Part shown: positions 26,807-36,585 of the stretch, piece after piece
Position numbering within the stretch: the first letter of the stretch is position 1
Layout: the number at the start of each line of letters is the position of its first letter
NCBI RefSeq assembly: GCF_000246855.1
Contig: NC_016609.1
Coordinates: 6,584,744 to 6,648,743, forward strand
Direction: 5' to 3'
DNA from: Niastella koreensis GR20-10
Lineage (GTDB): Bacteria > Bacteroidota > Bacteroidia > Chitinophagales > Chitinophagaceae
DNA: 64,000 bases
Notes under the pieces: model-generated
Databases searched by the model: none
The model's input: the letters and a program-made list of their open reading frames with translations, nothing else
What the model was told of the DNA's origin: nothing
Position numbers and translations under genes: made by a program

Positions 26807-28195
26807 CTACTTAACCAACTCATTCAAATACACCTCTATATTAGTATACTGCTTATCCAGTTTATAAGCCGATGCATCGCCGGCATCTGCGGGATTCAAT
26901 GCATGTTTTGTTTCCCATGCATCGGGCATACCGTCCTGGTCTTTATCGGCTGGGGCCGGCAATGATTTCAGGGTGGGCCATGCGTTTACGGTTTTTTCAT
27001 ACTCCGTGCCATGGGGATAACCTCCCTGCACATCTACAAAATTACCGCTGCGGTGTTTTACATCATTGATAACCTTTGCATCGAGTTCGTCTCTTTTGAG
27101 ACTGCAACCTACATTTTTCAATACCAGCTCATAGGCGTCCTGGGCGCTTTGCGTGGTAACGGGTGCGGCAGGAAAAGCAGCGTCTGCTTTTGCCAGGGAC
27201 TGATCGTCGGCTTGTTTTTCACCAACCTGTACGCCCTGCCAGTTGTTACGGGTCACCTCAGCTGATCCATCCATATAATTCCCCGCTATAAAGAATTTCC
27301 CATAGGGCAATTTGGAATTTTTCCATGGGTTCATGATCCGGTATTGTACATCCTTTTTGGTATTGGGCCCGTTCTTGTAATAATTGTTCACCATATTGTA
27401 CGTACCGCCTTCACCTGCATAGGCACTGTTAAGCCCCCAGTCGTAGATCACATTATTACGGAAATCAACAAACTCTTCGATACCCTGCCTGTTGCCATTG
27501 AACCGCGGATTTCGGCTGCTGCAATGCGCAAACAGGTTGTGGTGGCCCGATAAATGTTTTCCGCCCCAGATGCCGCCATAGCCATGGTGCTCATAATCTT
27601 TATCACCTGTTTCAAAGTGATAACTGTAGTTCAGGGGTTCTTCAATAAGGTTCCATTGCAGGGTGGTGCTGTCGCCATTGTATACCGAAAAAACCTCATC
27701 GGTACTCCAGCTTACAGAACAATGGTCAACAATGATGTTCCGGCGCCGGGTTCCGCCAAATGCGTCGTCCCCGCCATTGCCATCGACCATGCCGCCCTTT
27801 TGATTTTTATCGCCCATGCGGAACCGCATATAGCGTACAATGATGTTATCGCCACCCAGTCCCACCGAGTAATCTGCCAAACAAATCCCATCGCCGGGCG
27901 CTGATTGCCCGGCAATGGTTATGTTACCTTTTATTTCCAGTTTCGATTGTAAATGAATGGTACCTGAAACAGCAAATACTACCACCCGCGGTTCTTTTGC
28001 CTCTACTGCATGTCGAAAGCTCCCCGGGCCGCTGTCATCGAGCGTGGTTACCACATACACTTTACCACTCCGGCCGCCAGTGGTATACTGGCCAAATCCT
28101 TCTGCACCGGGAAAGGCAACGGTTTGGGCTTTTGCCGAAAAAAACATTGACAGGCAGCAAAAAACTGTTCCAAAAACATTTATTCTCTTTATCAT
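26807..28195 (-). CDS. Pectate lyase (PL1-like), exported
   Basis: Predicted Ca2+-dependent beta-elimination of polygalacturonate. 462 residues from ATG 28195, preferred over the upstream frame start because MIKRINVFGTVFCCLSMFFSAKA is a signal peptide. The beta-helix carries FPGAEGFGQYTTGGRSG, GDGICLADYSV, RYMRFRMGDKN, VDHCSVSWSTDEVFSVY and EPLNYSYHFETGDKDYEHHGY. A C-terminal DKDQDGMPDAWE segment is a thrombospondin-3-like calcium site. It is clearly paralogous to the N-terminal lyase of the giant protein, with the same motif order and same tail, but has no T9SS domain, suggesting a periplasmic counterpart to a secreted enzyme. Confidence 0.93.
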   Translation of the reverse strand: MIKRINVFGTVFCCLSMFFSAKAQTVAFPGAEGFGQYTTGGRSGKVYVVTTLDDSGPGSFRHAVEAKEPRVVVFAVSGTIHLQSKLEIKGNITIAGQSAPGDGICLADYSVGLGGDNIIVRYMRFRMGDKNQKGGMVDGNGGDDAFGGTRRRNIIVDHCSVSWSTDEVFSVYNGDSTTLQWNLIEEPLNYSYHFETGDKDYEHHGYGGIWGGKHLSGHHNLFAHCSSRNPRFNGNRQGIEEFVDFRNNVIYDWGLNSAYAGEGGTYNMVNNYYKNGPNTKKDVQYRIMNPWKNSKLPYGKFFIAGNYMDGSAEVTRNNWQGVQVGEKQADDQSLAKADAAFPAAPVTTQSAQDAYELVLKNVGCSLKRDELDAKVINDVKHRSGNFVDVQGGYPHGTEYEKTVNAWPTLKSLPAPADKDQDGMPDAWETKHALNPADAGDASAYKLDKQYTNIEVYLNELVK

Positions 28196-28254
28196 ACTCA
28201 AATTAGTTCTTACAAAACTCAGGTAAATATACCAGATGTGATATTTTTCAATTG

Positions 28255-29865
28255 TTAATACTGCCACCTGGGATCACCACAGGAAGATCTTCCGAAGAAG
28301 GTCACATCCTTATATACAAAGTTCCCGGCAGCAGGATTTGTAAACAGATCGGTGCTGGCTTTACCATAATCTGCCACATTAGCAATTGGATTGGTAGAAA
28401 AAATACAGTCCGTTGTTTTGTAAGTATTAAGGCCTACTGATGGCGCCGTGCCTGCACGAATACCTCTCGAATCGGTAGTCGAGATGGTTTTACCAATTAT
28501 ATTATTGGCAAATGTGAACGTTCCTATGATCTGTGCATTGTAGTCGATAAAATAACGGGTAACAGCCGTCGTGTTGTAAAAAGTATTGTTATCAACCTGC
28601 ACAGTTGTTGAAGGCGCCAGGTTATGGTAAATCAGGGCAAACCCTATATTATAAAAAGTACTATTGGTAATAAAGATATTATTGAACTTACTGGTGGCTA
28701 CCGTATTATTTATAAAGGCATAGTTTCCGCCACTGGAATTGCTAATGTCATATACAATACATTTATTTACTACTATTCTGTCGATATTGATGGGATTAGC
28801 GCCCTGCACACGCAACGGGGTGAATCCCATATTCCGGATAATACAGTTCTCAAAGTTGATCTCTGCGGTGGTGCTGCCTGCACTCTGGTTAAAAATATAG
28901 TTTCGTTTGGTAAGTGCCGGGTCTGCATTCTGATAACCGGTTATATCCAGGTTTTCGAATTTTATAACACCTGCCGTGGAAGGCAAAGTCATTACGTTAA
29001 ATGCAAGAATAGGTCTGTTAGGCCCTGTTTGTCCCCAGATGGTAAACGATGCATTATTAGGCAGCACTATGGGATTGTCAGTTGTATATTTTGTTCCCTG
29101 TTGCAATACAAAAGTAGTTCCGGGAGCCGCTGTTGTTAAAATAGTGGCCAGGTCATCAGTTGGCTGTACCATTACTACATTGGCCCCTGTTGGCGTGCCT
29201 GCAAAAGAGGTAAATGTCAGGTAGCCTTTTTGAGCCGGCCCCAAGAAAATAGCCGCATCGTAGGTTGTTTTAGGCGTAAGAACTGAAATAGTTTTTGTAC
29301 CTGCAGTAATATCGGCGGGATCCAGGTTCACGCTGATTGGCGTACCGGTTTTTGGAGTAAGCGTTATTTTGGTAAACCCCGGATTTACTACCCACCTGAG
29401 TGTAACTTTAGTGTCGGTAAGTTCACCATCCAGAATGGGTCGCATGTACTGTTCACCTTTAATGGGCGTCATGCTATTGCTGTGCAGCCAATGTGATTCT
29501 TCACTGTTACCTGCTGCATTGGCCTTTAACCGGGCAAAGTATTTTTGCTTAACGGCCAACTGTCTGTCGGTAACTGTTATCGAGGTATTTTTGGTAACCT
29601 GCGATAATTCAGGCGTTCCGGCAAACAGGGAATCTCTTGATAATTCAATAGTATAGGAAACATCGGCATTGCCGGTTGTATACAGCGATGCTTTCCATGA
29701 CAGGGTAGCGATGGTATCGCCACTTACTACAGAAATATCACCCGGGATGAACATGCGCACCAGTTCATTGCTTCCCACGTCATCTTTTTTGCACGATACT
29801 ATTCCCAAAGCCAGCGCCATTGCCGGCACTATAATTCCTTTATATTTATTTATTACGCTCTTCAT
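28255..29865 (-). CDS. Surface lipoprotein with FN3-like and DUF5123/DUF4957 beta-helix domains
   Basis: 536 residues. Lipoprotein signal ending GIVSC (Cys25). Residues about 40-130 and 140-225 look like two FN3-like domains (SWKASLYTTGNADVSYTIEL; DTKVTLRWVVNPGFTKITL). Residues about 235-520 are a right-handed beta-helix of the DUF4957/DUF5123 type (NNASFTIWGQTG, FENLDITGYQN, FENCIIRNMG, NNTFYNTT) ending in the usual CGDPRW motif. Such proteins follow SusD in many pectin loci and are thought to bind polyuronides at the surface. No catalytic residues were recognised, so a binding role is the inference. Confidence 0.85.
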   Translation of the reverse strand: MKSVINKYKGIIVPAMALALGIVSCKKDDVGSNELVRMFIPGDISVVSGDTIATLSWKASLYTTGNADVSYTIELSRDSLFAGTPELSQVTKNTSITVTDRQLAVKQKYFARLKANAAGNSEESHWLHSNSMTPIKGEQYMRPILDGELTDTKVTLRWVVNPGFTKITLTPKTGTPISVNLDPADITAGTKTISVLTPKTTYDAAIFLGPAQKGYLTFTSFAGTPTGANVVMVQPTDDLATILTTAAPGTTFVLQQGTKYTTDNPIVLPNNASFTIWGQTGPNRPILAFNVMTLPSTAGVIKFENLDITGYQNADPALTKRNYIFNQSAGSTTAEINFENCIIRNMGFTPLRVQGANPINIDRIVVNKCIVYDISNSSGGNYAFINNTVATSKFNNIFITNSTFYNIGFALIYHNLAPSTTVQVDNNTFYNTTAVTRYFIDYNAQIIGTFTFANNIIGKTISTTDSRGIRAGTAPSVGLNTYKTTDCIFSTNPIANVADYGKASTDLFTNPAAGNFVYKDVTFFGRSSCGDPRWQY

Positions 29866-29889
29866 TTTAGTAATGGTTTAGGTGGACGA

Positions 29890-31719
29890 TTAATACCCCC
29901 AGTTCTGGGCCATGTTATAATTCAAATTGATCGCACTGGTAGGTATGGGGAACAGCTCTTTTTTATTCGCCTCAAACTTAACGGCATATCCTTTCAGATC
30001 GCCCGTGAGGTAATCTTCATTTACAGAAGCCCGCCAGTTTTTGGTAGTGTACCCTGTAGGGGCTGTGCTGCTTCCGGTACCTGGCGTAAACAATGCCTGC
30101 GAAACAGGAATGCCACCGGGAAAATCAAGGGTCTTTATTTCATCCACTGAAGCTACCAGGTTATAGGTGGCTGGTTTGGTGTATACATATAAAGGCAGGT
30201 TGGCGTAGCGGCCAGCACCGTTCATAAAGTCGCGCAGCTTTTGACGGGTTTCATCAATTTTACTCCCCAGCATGTTCCAGCGAATAAGGTCGTATTTACG
30301 AATGCCTTCGCCGCCAAATTCCAACAAACGCTCCTGTACAATTGCTTTAAAGAAACCGTCTTTGTCAGTTGGTGTTGTTCCCATCCGGGTTTCATACCCA
30401 ATAAACGCACGCTTTCTTACTTTTTCATAAGCACTTATTGCATCGGCAGAAGGGCCATTGTTTATTTCATTATCGGCTTCAGCATACATTAACAGTACAT
30501 CTGCAAAGCGCAGGATGGGCCAGTTGATGGCCAGGTTCTGCGATGTACCTGTAATATTTGTCCATGATCTTCTAAACTTGCCATCAGTCATGGTAGTGGC
30601 CACGTTCATGAGTTTTTTGCCGGCCGTATCGATCTCAAAAATATTGATGGTTACATCGCGACGGATATCACCGATAGAATCAAACTCGTAATAATAAGTT
30701 GGCAACGGGTTGATACCACCGCCGCCACCGCCAAATTTTGAACTGGTGCTGTGACGAAGGCCGTTATAATACCCCAGCTTACTATCGGTGGAGGCATTGC
30801 CGCCAAAGGCACCTACTTCAAACATCAGCTCATGCGCATCATCGAGGCGGGTGGCAGAATGCAGGGTCTTAAAGATATTTTCATACACCGGGTTCAACGA
30901 ATGCTGTTCGGGGTGGGCAATGATCTCTTTGCATTCATCATAGGCGATCTGGTAGTATTTTTTGTAATCGGCCCGGCGCTCATTTTGATGGGTGTCCTGG
31001 CGCAGGCTGTAACCGCCACGTGCGAGCGCAATTCTTGCCCGCAGGCCTTTTACCGCGCCTTTGGTAATGCGAATGTTCTGATCGGGCGACTGGGTGCGCC
31101 AGGGAACCAGGTCACCTGCCAGTTTCAGATCATCGAGCAGCTTATCGTACAAGGTATCTGAACTAACTCTCGGCAGGTAAACGTTTGTCATGTCAGCGGC
31201 GGGCTCAAACTGGGCCGGCATATCGCCCCAGTTTCGGATAGCTTCATAAAAGAACTGTGCCCTGAGCGTCAACGCTTCCCCGTACAATTTTTGCAGGGTC
31301 GCTTTTTGCGCATCGGTACCATTAGTGTATAAATCTGATTTAGGAATATACTTGATACAAACATTGGCGCGCTCGATGCCTTTGAACAACTGGGCGAACG
31401 GGTTGGGCAGATCGGTATTATCGGGGCTGGCGCCATAACAACTGATACCCCGGCGATCCAATGCACTGTAGTCGCCTGAGGTTTTCATATCATCGGCCGA
31501 CTGCGGGAACAAAGTCGCAATACGGCTTCCATACCCATTATCACCAATCAACATGGCATAAATACCGATCACGGCAGAGTTCATATTGGAAACGCTGCTG
31601 AATACCGACTCCTGGGTAAGGGTGGAGGGTGAATCGACGGTCAAATATTTTTTACACGACGCTGCAGATAAACCAACGAGGGCTACAGCAAGTAATATAT
31701 TAAAAGTGTTCTTTTTCAT
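29890..31719 (-). CDS. SusD/RagB-family outer-membrane lipoprotein
   Basis: Partner of the SusC encoded at 31773-34994. 609 residues; lipoprotein signal ending SAASC (Cys22), followed by KKYLTVDSPSTLTQESVFSS, a standard SusD entry. TPR-type segments (LYGEALTLRAQFFYEAIRNWGDMP) and the C-terminal VQERLLEFGGEGIRKYDLIRW signature are present. Gap of 53 bp to susC. Sequence differs widely from the SusD at 6447-8141, so the two pairs likely take different pectin fragments. Confidence 0.95.
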   Translation of the reverse strand: MKKNTFNILLAVALVGLSAASCKKYLTVDSPSTLTQESVFSSVSNMNSAVIGIYAMLIGDNGYGSRIATLFPQSADDMKTSGDYSALDRRGISCYGASPDNTDLPNPFAQLFKGIERANVCIKYIPKSDLYTNGTDAQKATLQKLYGEALTLRAQFFYEAIRNWGDMPAQFEPAADMTNVYLPRVSSDTLYDKLLDDLKLAGDLVPWRTQSPDQNIRITKGAVKGLRARIALARGGYSLRQDTHQNERRADYKKYYQIAYDECKEIIAHPEQHSLNPVYENIFKTLHSATRLDDAHELMFEVGAFGGNASTDSKLGYYNGLRHSTSSKFGGGGGGINPLPTYYYEFDSIGDIRRDVTINIFEIDTAGKKLMNVATTMTDGKFRRSWTNITGTSQNLAINWPILRFADVLLMYAEADNEINNGPSADAISAYEKVRKRAFIGYETRMGTTPTDKDGFFKAIVQERLLEFGGEGIRKYDLIRWNMLGSKIDETRQKLRDFMNGAGRYANLPLYVYTKPATYNLVASVDEIKTLDFPGGIPVSQALFTPGTGSSTAPTGYTTKNWRASVNEDYLTGDLKGYAVKFEANKKELFPIPTSAINLNYNMAQNWGY

Positions 31720-31772
31720 TAGACTGTTTTTTTGTGCTTTCTCCTATGCTTCTTTATCAATCAGGTTCATTA

Positions 31773-34700
31773 TTAAAAACTAACATTCACACCGCCCAGG
31801 AAGAACCGGCTGCGGGGGTATGCCGCATAATCTACACCAGGTGTAAGCGGGTTAGAACGGCGGGTATTTGCCTCCGGATCGTAACCTGTATATTTTGTAA
31901 AGGTGTACAGGTTGTTCACAGTTGCATAGATCCTGAACCTGGAGAACACTTTTGTTTTTTGTAACAGGCTTTGTGGTAATGAATAACCAATGGTTATATT
32001 CTGAATACGCAGGTACGACGCATCTTCAATGGCGAATGAATGCAGGAAATAGTTACCTACTGTGGGTGTCCAGTATTTAGCGTTTGCATTCATGGCGCTT
32101 AATGTGGCCGGGTCGGTTACCTTATTACCATTGTCATCAAACAATTTGTACCGGTTTTTCATAAGGGCCAGCATGTTATTGTCTTTATACTGGTAGGTAG
32201 TGGTAAATTCCAGCGCGTTGGCATTGTACTCTTTTGCGCCTACCGACCAGTTTACAAAAACGCTCATATCAAATCTTTTGTAGCTAAACTGCTGATTGAG
32301 GCCGCCGGTGAATTTAGGCTGTGCATTACCCAATACGGTCATATCATCCGCGCCTATAGTCATGTCTTTTGAGCCGGATAATTTTTTCAGCTTCAGATCG
32401 CCAGGCTGTGGCGCCCGGTTACCCAATGCAGCGGCAGAGCTGTTAGGCACATCAGGCTTCAACGTATAGGTTTGGTTAGATGCGTTGTAATTGAAATCAT
32501 CTACGGTATAAAAACCATCGGTTACATAGCCATAGAACTGGCCAATTGGCTTACCCACTTCTACCTTGAAATCGTTCATGGAGTTCACCCAACCCGATTG
32601 TACCAGGTAAGAATTTAACGGATTACCCATAGGGTCGCGACCCAGGCTGCGGATCTCATTGCGGTTGTGTGCAATGTTAAAGGAAGCATTCCAGCTAAAA
32701 TTCTTTGTGTTCATGATGTTGGCGGCCAACTGCAATTCAAGACCGGTATTAAGAGTTTTACCAACGTTTTGTTGCTGGAATGGATAACCTGTAGTAACAG
32801 GTACCTGCGCCGTCAGCAACAGGTCGCGGCTGGTGTTAAAATAATAATCGATAGATCCGTTGATGCGATTCCGCAGGATGGTGAAATCCAAACCAATGTT
32901 ACGTGACACCGTGGTTTCCCATTTTAACCTCGGATTGGCAAACGCTGGTGGCGCAAGTCCAGGTGTTACAGATTCATCAAACGCATAGCTTGAAGTAGTG
33001 GTGGTATATGTTGTTCTGAACAGGTCGTTATCGATGCGGTTATTTCCAGCGGTACCCATACTGGCCCTTAACTTCAGATCAGAAATAAAAGAAACGTTCT
33101 CCATAAACGGTTCCTGCGAAATACGCCAGGCAGCTGCAAAGGCAGGGAAAGCGCCCCAGGCATTCTGATACAGGAATTTGCTCGACCCATCGTACCGCAG
33201 GGTTCCTGTTAACAGGAATTTGTCTTTATAAGAATAGTTTGCCCGGCCAAAGAAAGAAGCCAGTTTGTTTGACAACTCTGAAGTAGTTGGCGGGTCCTGG
33301 ATCTGACCTGTAGGCGGCGTTGCTTTTTGAATACCGGCAAATGCCTGGTCAACGGTAAGGTCAACCGGCATCCACTTTATAGTGCTGTTAAACGACGTTA
33401 ATTTGGTTTGATATATTTCCTGACCAACCACCACATCGAATCTATGATCGCCTATCGTTTGTTTGTAGGTGATGGTATTGGAGTTGGTTAGCGAAACATT
33501 ATCATAGGTATTAATACCAACCACCGGCATATTGGCATTCTGACGCGCCAATGCGGTTACCTTGCCGCTGTAGGCATTTACCTTTTCATTATAAGCAGTT
33601 ACGCCCACTACCGATTTAACCGTAAGATTGGGCAGGATATCGTAACTGGCATAGCCGTTAACAATGACATCGTTCTTGTAATCGTATTTCAACTCGTTAT
33701 GCGCCAGCATTACCGGGTTGGTGAGGTTGGTAAGGTTGGCATAATCGGCATCGAACTGGTCGATACCCGTATTATCCTCTTCACCCGGGGCAACAAATGG
33801 CTTGTAACGTACTGCATTGCGTAAGCGATTGGTTCCCTGCGAACCTGTGTTGGAGGTTCCTACGCCATCTATACGCTGGCGGCTGTACCGGGCACTGAAG
33901 CCAACCCGGAATTTATCGGTAGCGCGGTGATCGAATTTTAAAGAAGCCAGCGTACGGCGATAGCCCGATTCCAACATGATGCCATCTTCTTTACTATTAC
34001 TCACGTTCACGTTGAAAGTAGTTGCTTTTGAACCGCCGGTCACTGAAACCACATGGGTATTATTCACGGCATTGCGGCCAAACACCTCGTTCTGCCAATT
34101 GGTAAATGGCATCTTTTTATAAATATCAAGATCTTCCCAACGGCCATAGGTTTTTGCAAACGTAGCTTTATCATCGGTACTGCCATTATAACGTTGGTAC
34201 TGATACATTACATAGTCATACGGATTCAGTACATCCAGGGTCTTCGTGATCTGTCTTACCCCGGCGTACCCATCGTACGATACGCGGGTTGGCATATCCT
34301 TACCGCCCTTGGTAGTAATTACCACCACACCATTGGCGCCGCGGGCTCCATACACAGCTGTTGAAGCGGCGTCTTTCAACACGTTGATGGTCTCAATTTC
34401 CTGTGGCGCCAAAAGCGACAGCGCGTTATCAACCGGAATACCATCAACTATATAGAGTGGTGTATTGTCCTGTGAAATAGAACCACCGCCACGCACCCGC
34501 ACCAAAATGTCGGCGCCGGGACGGCCTTCTGTTGTAGTTACCTGCACACCGGCCAGGCGGCCGGCCAGTGCTTCGGCTACTGTATTCACTGGCACATCTT
34601 TCAGGTCTTTTGTGCTCACAGATGAAACAGAGCCTGTCAGGTCTTTTTTCTTCGCAGTTCCATAACCGATCACCACTACATCATCCAGGCTGTTGTCTTC

Positions 34701-34994
34701 CTTTATCAGGGAAACAGTAATAGGATTAATGCCGTCGGTAATGGCTTCCTGCTGTTTATAACCCAGGTAGCTGAATACCAGCGTCAGTTTTCCCGATTCG
34801 CCGGGAATGGTAAAAATAAATTTACCGGCAACATCTGTTGTGGTGCCGTTGTGGGTGCCTTTCACGATCACGCTCACACCGGATACTGGCGCACCTTTGT
34901 CATCGGTGACCGCTCCTTTGATCTGTCTTGATTGTGCAAATAGGAAAATGGGCAAAATGAGGGAAAGGACTACAAATGTAATTCTTGTGGTCAT
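31773..34994 (-). CDS. SusC/RagA-family TonB-dependent transporter without STN domain
   Basis: Outer-membrane oligosaccharide importer, 1073 residues. Signal peptide MTTRITFVVLSLILPIFLFAQ, then directly the carboxypeptidase-like domain (IKGAVTDDKGAPVSGVSVIVKG, about 24-100), plug (VVVIGYGTAKKKDLTGSV, YIVDGIPVDN, ASTAVYGARGANGVVVITTKGG) and barrel ending FLGGVNVSF. Unlike the transporter at 8173-11442 it lacks the N-terminal STN signalling domain, so it should not depend on a FecR partner. Its regulator is more likely the divergent LacI-family protein. ATG at 34994. Confidence 0.96.
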   Translation of the reverse strand: MTTRITFVVLSLILPIFLFAQSRQIKGAVTDDKGAPVSGVSVIVKGTHNGTTTDVAGKFIFTIPGESGKLTLVFSYLGYKQQEAITDGINPITVSLIKEDNSLDDVVVIGYGTAKKKDLTGSVSSVSTKDLKDVPVNTVAEALAGRLAGVQVTTTEGRPGADILVRVRGGGSISQDNTPLYIVDGIPVDNALSLLAPQEIETINVLKDAASTAVYGARGANGVVVITTKGGKDMPTRVSYDGYAGVRQITKTLDVLNPYDYVMYQYQRYNGSTDDKATFAKTYGRWEDLDIYKKMPFTNWQNEVFGRNAVNNTHVVSVTGGSKATTFNVNVSNSKEDGIMLESGYRRTLASLKFDHRATDKFRVGFSARYSRQRIDGVGTSNTGSQGTNRLRNAVRYKPFVAPGEEDNTGIDQFDADYANLTNLTNPVMLAHNELKYDYKNDVIVNGYASYDILPNLTVKSVVGVTAYNEKVNAYSGKVTALARQNANMPVVGINTYDNVSLTNSNTITYKQTIGDHRFDVVVGQEIYQTKLTSFNSTIKWMPVDLTVDQAFAGIQKATPPTGQIQDPPTTSELSNKLASFFGRANYSYKDKFLLTGTLRYDGSSKFLYQNAWGAFPAFAAAWRISQEPFMENVSFISDLKLRASMGTAGNNRIDNDLFRTTYTTTTSSYAFDESVTPGLAPPAFANPRLKWETTVSRNIGLDFTILRNRINGSIDYYFNTSRDLLLTAQVPVTTGYPFQQQNVGKTLNTGLELQLAANIMNTKNFSWNASFNIAHNRNEIRSLGRDPMGNPLNSYLVQSGWVNSMNDFKVEVGKPIGQFYGYVTDGFYTVDDFNYNASNQTYTLKPDVPNSSAAALGNRAPQPGDLKLKKLSGSKDMTIGADDMTVLGNAQPKFTGGLNQQFSYKRFDMSVFVNWSVGAKEYNANALEFTTTYQYKDNNMLALMKNRYKLFDDNGNKVTDPATLSAMNANAKYWTPTVGNYFLHSFAIEDASYLRIQNITIGYSLPQSLLQKTKVFSRFRIYATVNNLYTFTKYTGYDPEANTRRSNPLTPGVDYAAYPRSRFFLGGVNVSF

Positions 34995-35148
34995 ATGGCG
35001 GTTTCGTTTTGGGGTTCTTTATATACAGGACTCTTTAAGGCTTTACGCCTGTATATAGAAATAATAGCAATCGTCTTAAGTTAATTCCAATGTCAATGAT
35101 AGTGAGGTATTTTTTAAATTGGTAGTTTCCACATGCATTTTTCTATGC

Positions 35149-35168
35149 AATCGTTCCCGGCAACGTTG
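35149..35168. promoter_or_regulatory. Candidate LacI-family operator (degenerate copy)
   Basis: AATCGTTCCCGGCAACGTTG matches the perfect palindrome at 35464-35483 at 17 of 20 positions, keeping the core CGTTnCCGGnAACG. It lies about 155 bp upstream of the susC start codon. Confidence 0.6.
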
Positions 35169-35463
35169 TAAATGTTTAACGCAGAACGCTGAAGGCTGAA
35201 GGCAGTTCGCGCAATACGAAGCCCAAGATGAAATTCTTCCGGGGTCTGCCAGGAAAGGCCGTTCAACCGGTGCATGGGATGGTGTTTGCGGTTATAGTTA
35301 ACAGTTTTGGAATGTGCATGAATTATTCATGGAAGAAACAGCTGCAGTGCCTGCAATAGTTTGGATTTGTATATATAATGACTCTTCAGGAGGGCCGAAT
35401 ATTTTAATTCAATTCTAACAGGATATTATTAAATAATTCGCTTTCTTCAGACCTTTTCCAGCC

Positions 35464-35483
35464 AATCGTTCCCGGGAACGATT
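35464..35483. promoter_or_regulatory. Candidate LacI-family operator (perfect 20-bp palindrome)
   Basis: AATCGTTCCCGGGAACGATT is perfectly self-complementary with a central CG, the form expected for a LacI/GalR-family dimer. It ends 61 bp before the GTG start of the regulator gene, so autoregulation is likely (inference). Confidence 0.7.
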
Positions 35484-35544
35484 CCAAAAGGATGTAACAC
35501 GCTATTAAAAAAGCAACAATTTTTCGGTATTTTGCTGCCACAAC

Positions 35545-36585
35545 GTGAAATTTGAAACTGTAACCATAAAGGATATTGCCAGGGCGCTGGGACTTTCAAC
35601 TTCTACCGTATCGCGTGCACTACGCGGTAGCTATGAAATTAGTCCGGAGACAAAAAAACTGGTACTCGAATACGCCGAAAAGATCAACTACCGGCCTAAC
35701 CCGATCGCTTTGAGCTTGAAAGAACGCAAAAGCCGGTCGATAGGCGTGGTGGTCAGCGAGATTGCTAATACGTTTTTCTCGCAGGCAATCAATGGAATTG
35801 AATCCATAGCTTATAACCGCGGGTACCACGTTATTATTTCCCAGAGCCATGAATCGTATGAACGGGAAAAAGTAACCATTCAACACCTTGCTTCGCGCTC
35901 GGTAGATGGGTTGCTGGTATCCCTCTCCAACGAAACCATTGACCTGTCGCACCTGAAACAGCTGCACGACAAAGGCTTGCCGGTGGTGTTTTTTGACCGC
36001 ATTACCGATGAAATAAACACCCATAAGGTTACTGCCAATAATGTAAAAGGCGCTTTTGACGCTACCCAGCATCTTATAAATAAAGGGTTCACCCATATTG
36101 CGCACATTACCAACTCCCCCAACCTGAGCATTACCAGGGAAAGGTTGCAGGGGTACCAGGAAGCGCTGAAAAAGAACAACCTGCCGTTTGATGAAAAGCT
36201 GGTGCACTACACCCTGCACGGTGGGATGATCTATGAAGAAATTCAGGATGAGATTCAGAAAATGTTTACCGGCCGGCAAAAGCCGGATGCTATTTTAACG
36301 GCCAGCGACCGCATTACCACCTCCTGCCTTACGGCTCTGAAGGCCGCCGGCAAAAAGATCCCCGACGATATTTCCGTGATCGGGTTCACCAATACCAATA
36401 TTGCCGAGCTGTTCAACCCACCACTTTCGGCAGTTCGCCAGCCCGCCTTTGATATGGGACAGGTAGCCACCGAACTGCTGATCTCCATCATTGAAAGCAA
36501 ACGCCCGGTTACCGAGTTTGAAACCCGGATCCTGGATACCGAGCTGTTTACCAGGGAGTCATCGGAGCATCACCCCACTCATTAG
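35545..36585 (+). CDS. LacI/GalR-family transcriptional regulator
   Basis: 346 residues. N-terminal helix-turn-helix and hinge (TIKDIARALGLSTSTVSRALRG, residues about 7-28; NYRPNPIALSLKERKSRSIGVV at the hinge), then a periplasmic-binding-protein-like effector domain (about 62-335) with IANTFFSQAINGIESIAYNRGY, ITRERLQGYQEAL and SVIGFTNTNIAELFNPPLSAVRQP. The only sensible start is GTG at 35545; no in-frame ATG comes before the HTH. Divergent from the pectin susC with palindromic sites in between, so it probably responds to a galacturonate-derived sugar. Repressor or activator cannot be decided from sequence. Confidence 0.93.
   Translation: MKFETVTIKDIARALGLSTSTVSRALRGSYEISPETKKLVLEYAEKINYRPNPIALSLKERKSRSIGVVVSEIANTFFSQAINGIESIAYNRGYHVIISQSHESYEREKVTIQHLASRSVDGLLVSLSNETIDLSHLKQLHDKGLPVVFFDRITDEINTHKVTANNVKGAFDATQHLINKGFTHIAHITNSPNLSITRERLQGYQEALKKNNLPFDEKLVHYTLHGGMIYEEIQDEIQKMFTGRQKPDAILTASDRITTSCLTALKAAGKKIPDDISVIGFTNTNIAELFNPPLSAVRQPAFDMGQVATELLISIIESKRPVTEFETRILDTELFTRESSEHHPTH

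Larger units (their letters stand above)
34995..35544. promoter_or_regulatory. 550-bp divergent control region between susC and lacI
   Basis: Separates the minus-strand susC from the plus-strand lacI-type gene. It contains two related palindromic sites (35149-35168 and 35464-35483, listed separately), one on each side. The middle (35170-35400) is non-repetitive and carries no convincing ORF. This region must contain the start signals for both the pectin locus and the regulator. Confidence 0.8.

Noticed and set aside
35620-36279. 219-codon minus-strand frame
   Set aside because: Antisense to the LacI-type gene, which has clear HTH and effector-domain motifs.
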